Assembly: GCA_947623645.1 (NCBI GenBank)
Contig: CANQHK010000002.1
Span: forward strand, 1-45,924
Direction of reading: 5' to 3'
DNA: 45,924 bases
From: an uncultured Bacilli bacterium
GTDB lineage: Bacteria; Bacillota_I; Bacilli_A; RF39; UBA660
Under the pieces are notes generated by a model. It worked only from the letters and a program-made list of their open reading frames with translations. It was not told the DNA's origin and searched no databases. Below, in pieces: positions 15,758 to 25,264 of the stretch (position 1 is the stretch's first letter; each line of letters begins with the position of its first letter). The translations under genes and the position numbers were made by a program.

Positions 15758-17195
15758 ATACAGCTAACATGATGATGAATACTACGATAAGCACTATAAG
15801 GATTTCTACAAATAATTTCCAAATATGCTTTAACCATTTTCCGTAAGAAATATCTAAATATGAAAGTGTACCCATCAAAATGATACTAGATGGAAGTACA
15901 AGCATTCCAAGACCATAGATAGATTGGAAAATAACGGCAATAATAGAATATAAAGAACTATCTGTAATAACTGTCATTGTATAAGGAAGTATTGCTTCTG
16001 CTGTATACATAGCTTCTACATTTAAGAAACTACCTAAAAATACGATAACACTCATAATAACAACATTTAATCCTTTACCAAGACCTAAAAGTAGTTTTAC
16101 AAAATATAATTGAACTGGATGATAAGTTGAAATAATTAAAAGCATATAAATAAGTGACATAATCACTGCTGGTTTTAAAGCTTTTTTCATTCCATCTGTA
16201 ATGCCATCTAGAAATTTGTCAAAAGAAAGACGATAAACAAGAGCAAGAACGATGGTTGTAAGAATAACCATAACAGGAAGTGCTGCTGCTGCAACTTGTG
16301 CTAGTGCATATCCCCATTCTCCAAATGCTTGGGCATCTCCTAAAATCTTTGCGAATATTGGAAAATCGAAAATTTCAAATTCCATTACCCAATTATAAAC
16401 ATCGGTAAAGACTGTAAATTTAGGAAATACCGTTGACCATGGAAATACTCCAAGAAGCATAATGATAAGCATCAAATCAAAAATGACAACAAGTGGCCAA
16501 ATGCGAACTTTCTTATCTGTTGCAACGGTTACTGTATCTGGAATATATTGTCCTTTATTAACAGAAGTTTGACTCTTTGTTTTCTTCGCATAACGAAGTA
16601 CATTAAAAATCAATAAGATAACTGCAAGAGCTAAAATAATTACCTTATAAAGCATATCACCTGTTGCTTCTGTTTCTAAAATAGAATGAACATAACTAAA
16701 AGTATCGGCACCATAAGTTGTACCAATCATACCACATAGTACGCTTCCAACGGTAACACTAGCTGCAACAATCTTGTTATATCCCATCATAAGAATGATT
16801 GATATCAACATTGGAAATACAACAAGAAATCCTAATGAGAATCCACATACAGATGAAAGTGCAGCAAGAAGTACCATAACAAGCACTAAGAAAATAGATT
16901 CTTTTCCTTTAAATCCAGAAACGATTTTTTCTAAGAATGCTTTGTATGCTGGAATTCGATACAACACACCATAAAGTCCACCACATAATATTACGTAAAA
17001 CAAAATATGAATAAAATAAGATAAAACGATTTGTGGATATGAGAACAAATTGAATAAACCAAGTTGAATTCTTTCAGGTCCTTCCAAAAGTTCCATAGCT
17101 TCTGTACTATAGTATGTTCTAGGAATTATCCAAGATAGTAAAAAGACAATGAAGATAGAAATTAAAACTACTTTTAAAATATTATGTTTTTTCAT
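15756..17195 (-). CDS. DcuC/YfcC-like multi-pass transporter
   Basis: A 479-aa integral membrane protein with roughly 11-12 hydrophobic helices. The N-terminal order (KVVLISIFIVFLLSWIIP, then LGLFNLFSYPQIV), the re-entrant-like SSVCGFSLGFLVVFPML and the small-residue stretch GSVLCGMIGTTYGADTFSY resemble the YfcC / C4-dicarboxylate DcuC superfamily, which couples substrate to cation gradients. Substrate (amino acid, dicarboxylate or peptide) cannot be told. It has its own promoter and terminator and so is an independent transcription unit between lysS and the clpC region. Confidence 0.7.
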   Translation of the reverse strand: MKKHNILKVVLISIFIVFLLSWIIPRTYYSTEAMELLEGPERIQLGLFNLFSYPQIVLSYFIHILFYVILCGGLYGVLYRIPAYKAFLEKIVSGFKGKESIFLVLVMVLLAALSSVCGFSLGFLVVFPMLISIILMMGYNKIVAASVTVGSVLCGMIGTTYGADTFSYVHSILETEATGDMLYKVIILALAVILLIFNVLRYAKKTKSQTSVNKGQYIPDTVTVATDKKVRIWPLVVIFDLMLIIMLLGVFPWSTVFPKFTVFTDVYNWVMEFEIFDFPIFAKILGDAQAFGEWGYALAQVAAAALPVMVILTTIVLALVYRLSFDKFLDGITDGMKKALKPAVIMSLIYMLLIISTYHPVQLYFVKLLLGLGKGLNVVIMSVIVFLGSFLNVEAMYTAEAILPYTMTVITDSSLYSIIAVIFQSIYGLGMLVLPSSIILMGTLSYLDISYGKWLKHIWKLFVEILIVLIVVFIIMLAV

Positions 17196-17213
17196 ATTAA
17201 CCCTCCCAATTCC

Positions 17214-17242
17214 ATTATAGCAAGTTTTTAAAAGAAATACAA
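17214..17242 (-). promoter_or_regulatory. Sigma-A promoter for the DcuC/YfcC-like transporter
   Basis: TTGTAT (17237-17242), 17-bp spacer, TATAAT (17214-17219), followed by a GGGAGGG ribosome-binding site. Confidence 0.75.
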
Positions 17243-17281
17243 AGAATTTTCTAAAAATTAGAATATTTTTCCATAAAAATC

Positions 17282-17334
17282 AAAAAACAGTTCTATTCTG
17301 GCATCCAAAATGATGCGCCAAAGAACTGTTTTTT
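17282..17334 (-). terminator. Terminator after lysS
   Basis: Long hairpin with AAAAAACAGTTCT/AGAACTGTTTTTT outer arms and an inner GCATC/GATGC stem. A- and U-rich on both sides, so it could work in both directions. Confidence 0.88.
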
Positions 17335-17345
17335 TAACTTCTTGA

Positions 17346-18827
17346 TTATTTTTTATTCTTCATATGTGGGAACAAGATTACTTCTCGAATTGATTCACAG
17401 CCTGTAATTAACATAACAAGACGGTCAATTCCAAGTCCCATTCCTCCAGCTGGAGGCATTCCATATTCCAAAGCTTCTACGAAATCCATATCCATTTCAT
17501 TTGCTTCATCGTTTCCTAATTCTCTTTCTTTTAATTGATTTTCGAAACGTTCATATTGATCGATTGGATCATTTAACTCCGTAAATGCATTGGCATATTC
17601 ACTACCACAAATGAAAAGTTCAAATCTTTGCGTAAATCGAGGGTCCTTTTCATCTTTTTTAGCAAGAGGACTAATTTCAACAGGATGACCAAAAACAAAG
17701 GTAGGTTCAACAATCGTTTCTTCTACATATTTTTCAAAGAATGCATTGACAATATGACCATAACCAAAATGAGGCTCTACTACAATATCATGTTCGTCTG
17801 CTAAAGATTTTGCTTCTTCAAAAGAAGAAACTTGAAAGAAATCAATTCCTGTCTTTTCACGAATTAAATCCACCATATGACGTCTTTTAAATCCAGGAGC
17901 AAGAGAAATTTGTTCTCCCTTCCAAGAAATTTCATACGTACCAAGGACATCCATGGCAACATGAGAAAGAATTCCTTCTGTTAAATCCATCATTCCCTCT
18001 AAATCACTATAAGCTTTATAAACTTCAATCGTAGTAAATTCTGGATTATGTTTTCGGTCCATTCCTTCATTTCTGAATAATCTTCCAATTTCATAAACAG
18101 CATCCATACCACCAACCAAAAGTCTTTTCAAAGAAAGTTCGGTTGCAATTCGAAGATAAAATGGCATATCTAAGGTATTATGATGCGTAACAAATGGACG
18201 TGCTGCTGCTCCTCCTAAAATTGGTTGTAACACTGGAGTTTCTACTTCGACATATCCCAAATCATCTAAATAATGTTGAATCGAACGAATAATTTTCGGA
18301 CGCATAAAGGCAACTCTACGAGCATCTTCATTCATAATTAAATCAACATAACGTCTTCTATATCTCTCTTCAACATCAGTAAGTCCATGAAATTTTTCGG
18401 GAAGAGGTCTTAATGCTTTTACAAGATGTATATAATTCGTCGCGTGAATACTTAATTCACCTGTATTTGTTTTAAACACATACCCTTCAATTCCAACGAT
18501 ATCCCCAATATCGGATGCTTTAAACAATTCATAAGCACTTTCTCCAACATTATCAAATCTTACATAAATTTGAATTTGACCAAACTTATCTTGAATATGC
18601 ATAAATCCTGCTTTACCATTTCTTCGTTTCGTCATAATTCTACCAGCAACAACTACCGGTTTCTTAATTTCTTCTAATTCTTCTTTCGTTTTATCCAAAT
18701 AAAGATCTTTTATTTCTTTCGAATTCGACGTCACATCAAAACGATGTCCAAACGGATCAATTCCAAGTTTTCTTAACTCTTCTGCTTTTTCCCGTCGAAC
18801 TAATTCTTGTTCTGTAAATTCTCGCAT
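17346..18827 (-). CDS. lysS: Lysyl-tRNA synthetase (class II)
   Basis: Class II LysRS (493 aa). The N-terminal OB fold binds the anticodon (about residues 55-150, VVVAGRIMTKRRNGKAGFMHIQD). Catalytic motif 2 is FRNEGMDRKHNPEFTTIE and motif 3 is GMGLGIDRLVMLITG. Length and motifs are normal. It is the last gene of an operon with dusB and an RDD protein (9-bp gap), reproducing the dusB(yacF)-lysS neighbourhood of Bacillus. Confidence 0.98.
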   Translation of the reverse strand: MREFTEQELVRREKAEELRKLGIDPFGHRFDVTSNSKEIKDLYLDKTKEELEEIKKPVVVAGRIMTKRRNGKAGFMHIQDKFGQIQIYVRFDNVGESAYELFKASDIGDIVGIEGYVFKTNTGELSIHATNYIHLVKALRPLPEKFHGLTDVEERYRRRYVDLIMNEDARRVAFMRPKIIRSIQHYLDDLGYVEVETPVLQPILGGAAARPFVTHHNTLDMPFYLRIATELSLKRLLVGGMDAVYEIGRLFRNEGMDRKHNPEFTTIEVYKAYSDLEGMMDLTEGILSHVAMDVLGTYEISWKGEQISLAPGFKRRHMVDLIREKTGIDFFQVSSFEEAKSLADEHDIVVEPHFGYGHIVNAFFEKYVEETIVEPTFVFGHPVEISPLAKKDEKDPRFTQRFELFICGSEYANAFTELNDPIDQYERFENQLKERELGNDEANEMDMDFVEALEYGMPPAGGMGLGIDRLVMLITGCESIREVILFPHMKNKK

Positions 18828-18836
18828 AACTACCTC

Positions 18837-19430
18837 CTACTTATCCATAACTACTTTGGTATTTCCAACAAGATCATGTAAACCTCTTCCATCTTTTCTA
18901 AATAATACCATAAAAATCGTAATGAAAGATATAATCATTTGAATAATTTGTAAAGGATAACTTACATAGAAATAATAGTCTCTTTTCATAAATAATACAA
19001 AAATAACAATTAAAAGATTTACGAGAACAGAATTTAGTACCATTGCTCGGTAAATATAATCATTAATTGTAAGTTTCCTTTCACTTGCACTAACAATTCG
19101 TATATTCATAATCTTTTTACCAAATGTTTGACCATTCTGATAAAATTGAAAAACAATAAAATACAAAATCACGCATGTAATTTCTAAAATGTAACTTGGT
19201 ACAGATGCATAATCTAAATCATAAGTAATCAATGCATATTGGCGTACAAACTCTTCCATATTGATTTCCTCATTAATGTATTTTTCTTGAAGTTCTGTTG
19301 CATCTTTTTGGATTGTTTCATAATTATCAGAAACAGGTATAACAAGTCCTATAATACTAACAGCAAAACTAACAATAATAATATCTAGAATATAAGCAAG
19401 TAACCTTGGAAAAAAATAAGCTTTCTCCAT
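18837..19430 (-). CDS. RDD-family membrane protein
   Basis: A 197-aa RDD-domain integral membrane protein. The signature residues are in the first helix (FPRLLAYILDIIIVSFAVSI, R and D) and the last part (LFRKDGRGLHDLVGNTKVV). About four membrane helices; between the first two an extended acidic segment of ~60 residues (residues 35-80), probably extracytoplasmic. RDD proteins have poorly defined roles, some linked to ion exchange. It lies in the dusB-lysS operon with a 2-bp gap to dusB. Confidence 0.8.
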   Translation of the reverse strand: MEKAYFFPRLLAYILDIIIVSFAVSIIGLVIPVSDNYETIQKDATELQEKYINEEINMEEFVRQYALITYDLDYASVPSYILEITCVILYFIVFQFYQNGQTFGKKIMNIRIVSASERKLTINDYIYRAMVLNSVLVNLLIVIFVLFMKRDYYFYVSYPLQIIQMIISFITIFMVLFRKDGRGLHDLVGNTKVVMDK

Positions 19431-19432
19431 CC

Positions 19433-20416
19433 TTATCCCTCTTTTCTTAAATTCAATTTGTACTCGTTGAGTAACTTTATTATATCATGAGTTTGATGAA
19501 CAAGGAAGATTTTTTCTCGGATTTCTTTCGAATTTGGTAAACCTTTTAAATACCATGCCACATGGCTTCGAATTTCCAGTACTGCGGTTCTTTCTCCTTG
19601 AAAAGTTTTTAAATATTCAAGATGTTTTAAACAGACATCGATCTTTTCATCATTAGAAACTTCAAAAGATTCTTTTCCTTCTAAATGATTGATTAATTTT
19701 TGGAAAATCCAAGGATTTCCTAGAGCGCCTCGTCCAATCATAACTGCATCAACTCCTGTTTGAAACATCCGATCACAACTTTCGATATCGACAATATCTC
19801 CATTTCCAAAAACCGGAATGGACACTGCCTCTTTGACAGATCGAATCACATCATAATCAACTTTTCCTGTATATCCTTGACTTCTGGTTCTTCCATGAAT
19901 ACAAATAGCACTTGCTCCTGCCTCTTCACAAATTTTAGCAATAAGAGGAGCATTGATATGTTCTTGATCCCAACCGCTTCGAATCTTAACCGTTACTGGA
20001 ACGGAAACATTCTCTACAACAGATGAAACAATTTCCCGAACTTTCTCAGGATTTTTAAGAAGTGCAGCACCTGCCTCTGATCGAACAGCAACTTTTGGAA
20101 CAGGACATCCCATATTAATATCCAAAATAGAAACAGGATACATATCTGTTAAAATTTTTGCTGCTTTTACCAAACTTTCGACTTTGCCACCAAAAATTTG
20201 AATAGCAACGGGCATCTTTAAAGTATCGATTCCATTTAACATGGAAAACGTCTTTTTATTTCCACGAACGACAGCTTCAGCACTAATAAGTTCCGTAACA
20301 GCATACGCACATCCCATTTCTTCTACAATTTTCATATACGCAGGATTGGAAATCCCCGCCATCGGAGCAAGTGCAATTCTATTTTTAATTAAAACATTTC
20401 CAATTTTAAAACTCAT
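19433..20416 (-). CDS. dusB: tRNA-dihydrouridine synthase
   Basis: FMN-dependent Dus enzyme (327 aa) reducing uridines in the tRNA D-loop. TIM-barrel motifs: LAPMAGISNPAY (residue ~15), DINMGCPVPKV with the catalytic Cys region (~100), VKIRSGWD, ICIHGRTRSQGYTGK and VFGNGDI; the C-terminal helical tRNA-binding domain follows from ~240. It matches the Bacillus DusB/YacF type by position next to lysS. The 149-aa unknown gene ends 15 bp upstream, so they share an operon. Confidence 0.95.
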   Translation of the reverse strand: MSFKIGNVLIKNRIALAPMAGISNPAYMKIVEEMGCAYAVTELISAEAVVRGNKKTFSMLNGIDTLKMPVAIQIFGGKVESLVKAAKILTDMYPVSILDINMGCPVPKVAVRSEAGAALLKNPEKVREIVSSVVENVSVPVTVKIRSGWDQEHINAPLIAKICEEAGASAICIHGRTRSQGYTGKVDYDVIRSVKEAVSIPVFGNGDIVDIESCDRMFQTGVDAVMIGRGALGNPWIFQKLINHLEGKESFEVSNDEKIDVCLKHLEYLKTFQGERTAVLEIRSHVAWYLKGLPNSKEIREKIFLVHQTHDIIKLLNEYKLNLRKEG

Positions 20417-20431
20417 ATAATCACCCTTGTT

Positions 20432-20881
20432 CTAAGAATATTGATACGTTTTTGTAAATTCTTCTTTAGAATGAAGTCGACAAGCCGTTTTAAGAATCAA
20501 AGCACACTCTTTCCGATAAAATTGTAAAAGGTTCTGTTCATCTAATTTTTGAACGAGAAGATGAGAAAGAAAATAAATCTGATCTTCCTTCGTAAAATTT
20601 TCTCTTCTTTGAACTTTTTCAAAAATTCCCTCAACAATTAGAACGATATCGGAAGATGTTAATGTACTTTCTCCAAAAATCTTATCTAAATAATAAGAAA
20701 ATCCAGAAACCAATAGAGAAATATAAATCATATCTAAGTAAAGAGAGGATTGCTGATTTAAAGCAACCAATAAATATCGCTGATAAAGTTCTAAAAGAAT
20801 GTCATAATCAAGAAATTTCGAAGTATTCCCATTTCTTAGAAAAAGAGTTTCATAGTTTTTAATATCTTCTTGGTCTTCCAT
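20432..20881 (-). CDS. Unknown small helical protein
   Basis: A 149-aa predicted all-helical soluble protein, function unknown. The start is ATG 20881 (MEDQEDIKNY), supported by GAGGTGA five bases upstream; the frame extends further upstream but that extension is only the hydrophobic-looking read-through of the promoter region. Composition is rich in Leu, Tyr, Glu and Lys; no motif recognised. It is the first gene of the operon leading to dusB-RDD-lysS. Confidence 0.7.
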   Translation of the reverse strand: MEDQEDIKNYETLFLRNGNTSKFLDYDILLELYQRYLLVALNQQSSLYLDMIYISLLVSGFSYYLDKIFGESTLTSSDIVLIVEGIFEKVQRRENFTKEDQIYFLSHLLVQKLDEQNLLQFYRKECALILKTACRLHSKEEFTKTYQYS

Positions 20882-20907
20882 GCTAGTCACCTCAACAAAA
20901 CAACGAT

Positions 20908-20936
20908 AGTATACAACAAATAAAAATAGAATGCAA
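20908..20936 (-). promoter_or_regulatory. Sigma-A promoter for the dusB-lysS operon
   Basis: TTGCAT (20931-20936), 17-bp spacer, TATACT (20908-20913), directly after the mscL terminator. Confidence 0.75.
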
Positions 20937-20959
20937 GAAAAAAAGAACAATCCGTTCTT
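20937..20959 (-). terminator. Terminator after mscL
   Basis: AAGAAC/GTTCTT stem, 5-nt loop and a run of U, 4 bp after the mscL stop. Confidence 0.75.
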
Positions 20960-20963
20960 TCGT

Positions 20964-21386
20964 CTATTTTGACTTTTTCTTTAACAAATCCCGAATTTCT
21001 TCTAATAAAAGAACTTCTTCTGATTTTGTTTCTTCTGGTGTTTCTTCTACTACTTCTTCTTTTTTCTCAAAAGATTGTAATTTTGCAAAGAACTTGACCA
21101 TCACAAAAATACAAAAAGCAATAATTAAAAAGTCTACAACTGATTGAATAAAAGCTCCATAAGCAATTGCTTCCTCTCCAATTCGAATACTCAAATTTGA
21201 AAAATCCAATCCTCCAAGTAAAGTACCAATTAAAGGCATCAAAATATCATTAACTAAGCTTGTAACAATTTTTCCAAAGGCACCACCGATAATGACACCA
21301 ACAGCCATATCAACAACATTTCCACGAGCAATAAACGTACGAAACTCTCCCATTTCTTTTTTTAGAAATCCTTTCTTATCTTTCAA
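20964..21386 (-). CDS. mscL: Large-conductance mechanosensitive channel MscL
   Basis: MscL (140 aa), a pentameric tension-gated channel that releases solutes on hypo-osmotic shock. TM1 contains the gate (FIARGNVVDMAVGVIIGGAFGKIVTSLVNDILMPLIG), TM2 is AYGAFIQSVVDFLIIAFCIFVMVKFF, and the charged C-terminal helix bundle is Glu-rich. TTG 21386 is the most likely start because the GTG three codons upstream is part of the AGAGGTG ribosome-binding site. A TATAAT box lies 15-20 bp upstream without a clear -35. It stands alone between two terminators. Confidence 0.94.
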   Translation of the reverse strand: MKDKKGFLKKEMGEFRTFIARGNVVDMAVGVIIGGAFGKIVTSLVNDILMPLIGTLLGGLDFSNLSIRIGEEAIAYGAFIQSVVDFLIIAFCIFVMVKFFAKLQSFEKKEEVVEETPEETKSEEVLLLEEIRDLLKKKSK

Positions 21387-21444
21387 TTTTCTCACCTCTA
21401 ACTTCTATTATACAGAAAAACGACAAAAAGAAAAGAAAATTTCC

Positions 21445-21468
21445 AAAAAAAGACCAACCTTATTGGTC
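21445..21468 (-). terminator. Terminator after ftsH
   Basis: GACCAA/TTGGTC stem with the ftsH stop codon in its loop, followed by seven U. Confidence 0.85.
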
Positions 21469-23448
21469 AGCCTCTTCTTTTAATCGATCGATTAGTTCTT
21501 CTTTAGAAAGTTTAGTATATCCTTTAATCCCTTTCTCTTTTGCAAGTGTTTTAAGTTCTGAAAGAGATAACTCGTCGAAATCTTGTTCTTCTTTGATCAT
21601 ATCAATATCTTCTTCTGGCATTTTACCATGTTCAACAAGATAATCAATTTGTTCTTTGGTAATTGTTTCATATTCTAAAAGAGCATTGGCAATCGATTGA
21701 ACTAAATCTTGATTTTTACTTAAAATATCTTTTGCTTTTTCGTAACATTCATGAATAATCTTACGAACTTCTTCATCAATTTCATGTGCTACTTCATTGG
21801 AGAAGTTTTTACTTTTACTGTAATCTCTTCCTAAGAATACACTACCTTCTTGTTGTTCTAATTGAACCGGTCCTAAATCACTCATACCGTATTCAGTAAC
21901 CATCGCCCGAGCAATCTTGGTAGCTTTTTCAAAATCATTGTGTGCTCCGGTTGTAACTTCATGGAAACGAATTTCTTCAGAAACACGTCCACCAAGTAAA
22001 CCAGTAATTCTCTCTAATAATTCTGTCTTCGTTGCAAGATACGTTTCCTCTTTTGGCATCATGAGTGTATATCCACCTGCCTGCCCACGAGGAATAATCG
22101 TAATTTTTTGAACGTCATCAGCATGGTCTAACTTAATTCCAAGAACAGCATGACCTGCTTCATGATAAGCAACCACTTCTTTTTCATGTTCATTGTATTT
22201 ACGACTTGTTTTAGCAGGTCCACCAATAACACGGTCCGTTGCTTCATCAATTTCACTCATCGTAATACTTTCTTTATTTCGACGAACAGCAAGAAGTGCT
22301 GCTTCATTTAATAAGTTCTCCAAACTTGCTCCACTAAATCCAGGAGTTCTTTTTGCAATATTTTTAAGAGAAACCCCTTTTCCTAAAATTTTATTTTTAG
22401 CATGAACTTTTAAAATTTCTTCCCTTTCTCTTACATCTGGTAAATCAACCGTTACTTGTCGATCGAAACGACCTGGACGAAGAAGAGCGGGATCCAAAAC
22501 GTCTGCTCGGTTGGTTGCAGCAATAACGATAATTCCTTCATTTGCTCCAAATCCATCCATTTCTGTTAACAATTGATTTAAAGTTTGCTCTCTTTCATCG
22601 TGTCCACCACCAAGACCTGTTCCACGTTGACGTCCAACCGCATCGATTTCATCAATAAAGATTAAGCAAGGAGCATTATGCTTTGCTTGTTTAAACATAT
22701 CTCTTACACGGCTTGCACCGACACCAACAAAAAGTTCAACAAAGTCTGATCCACTAATATAGTAGAAAGGAACATTCGCTTCTCCTGCAACCGCTTTCGC
22801 AAGTAAAGTTTTACCAGTTCCAGGAGGACCTACCAATAAAACTCCTTTCGGAATTCTTGCTCCAAGTTTTTGGAACTTCTTCGGCATTTTTAAGAAATCA
22901 ATCAGTTCTCTTACCTCTTCTTTTTCTTCTTTTAAACCTGCAACATCTTGGAAAGTAACCTTATTTTCATCACTAACAAGTCTTGCTCTACTTCTTCCAA
23001 AGTCCATTGACTTATTTGCTCCACCCATTTGACGACTTAAAATGAAGAATGCACCACCAATTAAAATAGCAAATGGCAAAACGTTCACTAAAATAAGAAG
23101 CAAAGAACTAGATTCAGGATCTGTTTCTGTATCAAACTTAAATTCACTTTCAGCATTGTATTTCATAATTTCAGAAACAACACTATCGGTTAATGGTACT
23201 CGTACAAAAAATGTTTCTCTTTCATCATAAGAATTAAGTTTTCCACGAATTTCATAAACACTGGCTCTTGCTCTAGGTGTAATTGTAATATCTTCTACTT
23301 TCTTTTCCTCTAAATAACCAACGAGTTCATTGTACTCAATCATATGAACTTCTTGATTAAAAACGTTATAAAAATAGTAAATTCCTAACAACAACAAAAT
23401 CAAGAATAAATAAGGCAATAAACCTTTTTTAACATTTTTATTAATCAT
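21460..23448 (-). CDS. ftsH: ATP-dependent zinc metalloprotease FtsH with Rho_N-like C-terminal tail
   Basis: Membrane AAA+ protease (662 aa) for quality control of membrane and regulatory proteins. Two membrane helices (residues ~10-28 and ~115-135) flank an external domain. The AAA+ module has Walker A GPPGTGKT, Walker B CLIFIDEIDAVG and the SRH arginines (LRPGRFDRQV). The protease site is HEAGHAVLG. The last ~40 residues (LSLSELKTLAKEKGIKGY, then KLSKEELIDRL) look like a Rho_N/SAP-type nucleic-acid-binding fold, which is not a normal part of FtsH. It lies 16 bp downstream of tilS. Confidence 0.97.
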   Translation of the reverse strand: MINKNVKKGLLPYLFLILLLLGIYYFYNVFNQEVHMIEYNELVGYLEEKKVEDITITPRARASVYEIRGKLNSYDERETFFVRVPLTDSVVSEIMKYNAESEFKFDTETDPESSSLLLILVNVLPFAILIGGAFFILSRQMGGANKSMDFGRSRARLVSDENKVTFQDVAGLKEEKEEVRELIDFLKMPKKFQKLGARIPKGVLLVGPPGTGKTLLAKAVAGEANVPFYYISGSDFVELFVGVGASRVRDMFKQAKHNAPCLIFIDEIDAVGRQRGTGLGGGHDEREQTLNQLLTEMDGFGANEGIIVIAATNRADVLDPALLRPGRFDRQVTVDLPDVREREEILKVHAKNKILGKGVSLKNIAKRTPGFSGASLENLLNEAALLAVRRNKESITMSEIDEATDRVIGGPAKTSRKYNEHEKEVVAYHEAGHAVLGIKLDHADDVQKITIIPRGQAGGYTLMMPKEETYLATKTELLERITGLLGGRVSEEIRFHEVTTGAHNDFEKATKIARAMVTEYGMSDLGPVQLEQQEGSVFLGRDYSKSKNFSNEVAHEIDEEVRKIIHECYEKAKDILSKNQDLVQSIANALLEYETITKEQIDYLVEHGKMPEEDIDMIKEEQDFDELSLSELKTLAKEKGIKGYTKLSKEELIDRLKEEADQ

Positions 23449-23464
23449 CTATTTTCCTCCTTCA

Positions 23465-24790
23465 TCAGTAATATTTATATATTATATCACACTTTTCTGA
23501 TTTTTTCTTAACAAATTTACTTTTTTTTATACCAGGAATCCAAAGAATTCGATTTTTAGAGTCCACAACAATCGGCCACAATTCTCTTTCTTCCATAGGA
23601 ATCTTTTTATCAATAAAAATATCTTTCACTTTTTTGTGTCCATTCATCCCTAATAAATCCATTTTATCTCCGTGTTTTCTAGTTCGAACATAGAGAGGAA
23701 GGGTAATTTCACGAGAATTTAATCTACAAATATCATTCCCGTTTTCTTTTGTATCATCCACTCTTTGCAAATGTTTTTTATTAGGGAGAATTGCGTAACT
23801 AGAAAGTTCCATTTCATAATTATCCACTGCTTGAATTTCATCGACAATCTTTAATAAGTTATACTCTTTGACAATTTTAATATTGTTGGGTAAATAAATA
23901 TAAGAATTTTTCTTAGAAGATGCAATCAAATCAAATATCAAAGCTACATGGCGATCATGAAGAATCATCGTATCATCATGATAAATTTCTTCTAAAACCC
24001 GGTACATCATCTTTTCTTGAACCAATCGATCAAGTTCTAAAAACGAAGGAATATCCAGTTGTTTGTCATGATAAACCTTATGATAAACTTTTTCTACTTG
24101 ACGATCTAAAAAAGCACTATATTCGTATAAAGTCTTACTAAATTTTAAAAACTTCTCATGAACTTGTGGATCTTCCTGTTTTAAAAAAGGTAAAACATTC
24201 TTCCGGTAGCGATTTCTTGTATACTTGCTTTTAAAATTAGATTTATCTATAACATAAGGAACTTTATATTCCCACAAGAAATCTTCAATTTCTTTTTTAG
24301 TAACAAAAATCAGTGGTCTTAAAATCTTATAGTCTGCCATTTCTACGATGCTATGGAATCCACTATATCCCTTTAAAGTAGATCCTCTTACGATACGCAT
24401 TAAAATCGTTTCTATCAAATCGTCCCCATGATGTGCTGTCATAAGGTATTGAGCATGATATTTATGAACAATATTTTCAAAAAAAGTATATCGAATGGTT
24501 CTTGCTTCATTATGAAAGTTATCATCACTATATTTTTCAATTTTCATAGATTCAAATACAACATCATTTTTCAAACACCAATCTTCTAAAAAAATTGCTT
24601 CCTTAGCACTTTCTCTTCGGACATTGTGATTAACATGTGCAACAACAATCGAAAAATCAATTTGTTTTCTAAGAAGAGTTAAAATAAACAAAAGTGCCAT
24701 AGAATCCGGTCCTCCAGAAACTCCAACAACAACGACATCTGTACTTTTTAAATCTACTTTATGAAGTAAAAAATCATATACTTTTTCCAT
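23465..24790 (-). CDS. tilS: tRNA(Ile)-lysidine synthase
   Basis: TilS (441 aa) converts C34 of the CAU anticodon of a tRNA-Ile to lysidine so that AUA is read as Ile. The PP-loop ATPase motif is VGVSGGPDSMALLFIL near residue 25, followed by HVNHNVRRES and TAHHGDDLIETILMRI. The C-terminal tRNA-binding region is present. The neighbourhood divIC-tilS-ftsH matches Bacillus except that hprT (hpt) and spoIIE are missing from between them. Confidence 0.95.
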   Translation of the reverse strand: MEKVYDFLLHKVDLKSTDVVVVGVSGGPDSMALLFILTLLRKQIDFSIVVAHVNHNVRRESAKEAIFLEDWCLKNDVVFESMKIEKYSDDNFHNEARTIRYTFFENIVHKYHAQYLMTAHHGDDLIETILMRIVRGSTLKGYSGFHSIVEMADYKILRPLIFVTKKEIEDFLWEYKVPYVIDKSNFKSKYTRNRYRKNVLPFLKQEDPQVHEKFLKFSKTLYEYSAFLDRQVEKVYHKVYHDKQLDIPSFLELDRLVQEKMMYRVLEEIYHDDTMILHDRHVALIFDLIASSKKNSYIYLPNNIKIVKEYNLLKIVDEIQAVDNYEMELSSYAILPNKKHLQRVDDTKENGNDICRLNSREITLPLYVRTRKHGDKMDLLGMNGHKKVKDIFIDKKIPMEERELWPIVVDSKNRILWIPGIKKSKFVKKKSEKCDIIYKYY

Positions 24791-24856
24791 AAAAGTTTTC
24801 TTCCTTTCAACATTCTACTTACCTTTCAAAAAAAAAGAAAGACCATAACTGTTTTT

Positions 24857-25159
24857 CTATTCTTCTGGAATCCGAATAATAACTTCTCCCTCTTTTGAAT
24901 AATTATATTTTTCTCTTGCATATCGACCTTGATATTCAGGATCTTGCAATTTTTCAACATCAACAGTAAGTGCTGCTTCTTTTTCTTTTAATTCTACTAA
25001 TTCTTCCGCCAAATTTGCTTTTTCTTGATACTTTGCAGCAATCTCTACCCAATATTTACCAATGGTAACTCCAAGAACAATAATAAGCCCAACACAAACA
25101 GGAACAAATAATAACATTCTTGCCCGAAATTTTCTTTTTTGACGTGTCTTTTTGCTCAT
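24857..25159 (-). CDS. divIC: Septum formation initiator DivIC/FtsB
   Basis: Bitopic division protein (100 aa from ATG 25159). A short basic cytoplasmic tail (KKTRQKRKFRARM) is followed by one membrane helix (LLFVPVCVGLIIVLGVTIG), an extracytoplasmic coiled coil (EKANLAEELVELKEKEAAL) and the C-terminal YAREKYNYSKEGEVIIRIPE block typical of FtsB/DivIC, which bridges FtsL and FtsQ/DivIB. GTG codons 4-5 positions upstream belong to the ribosome-binding region. Own promoter; same order as Bacillus yabP-yabQ-divIC. Confidence 0.92.
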   Translation of the reverse strand: MSKKTRQKRKFRARMLLFVPVCVGLIIVLGVTIGKYWVEIAAKYQEKANLAEELVELKEKEAALTVDVEKLQDPEYQGRYAREKYNYSKEGEVIIRIPEE

Positions 25160-25191
25160 TACAAGAATCACCACCCTTTTTATACAAAACT

Positions 25192-25220
25192 ATTATAAAT
25201 AGCAAAAAAAAATATTTCAA
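25192..25220 (-). promoter_or_regulatory. Sigma-A promoter for divIC
   Basis: TTGAAA (25215-25220), 17-bp spacer, TATAAT (25192-25197). The -35 box overlaps the descending arm of the yabQ terminator, so a vegetative promoter separates divIC from the sporulation genes yabPQ. Confidence 0.75.
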
Positions 25221-25238
25221 GTAAATTCTGAAATATTT
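25203..25238 (-). terminator. Terminator after yabQ
   Basis: AAATATTTCA/TGAAATATTT perfect 10-bp stem, 9-nt loop, then a long U run. Confidence 0.85.
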
Positions 25239-25264
25239 TAACAACTTTACATCAAAAATGTAAA

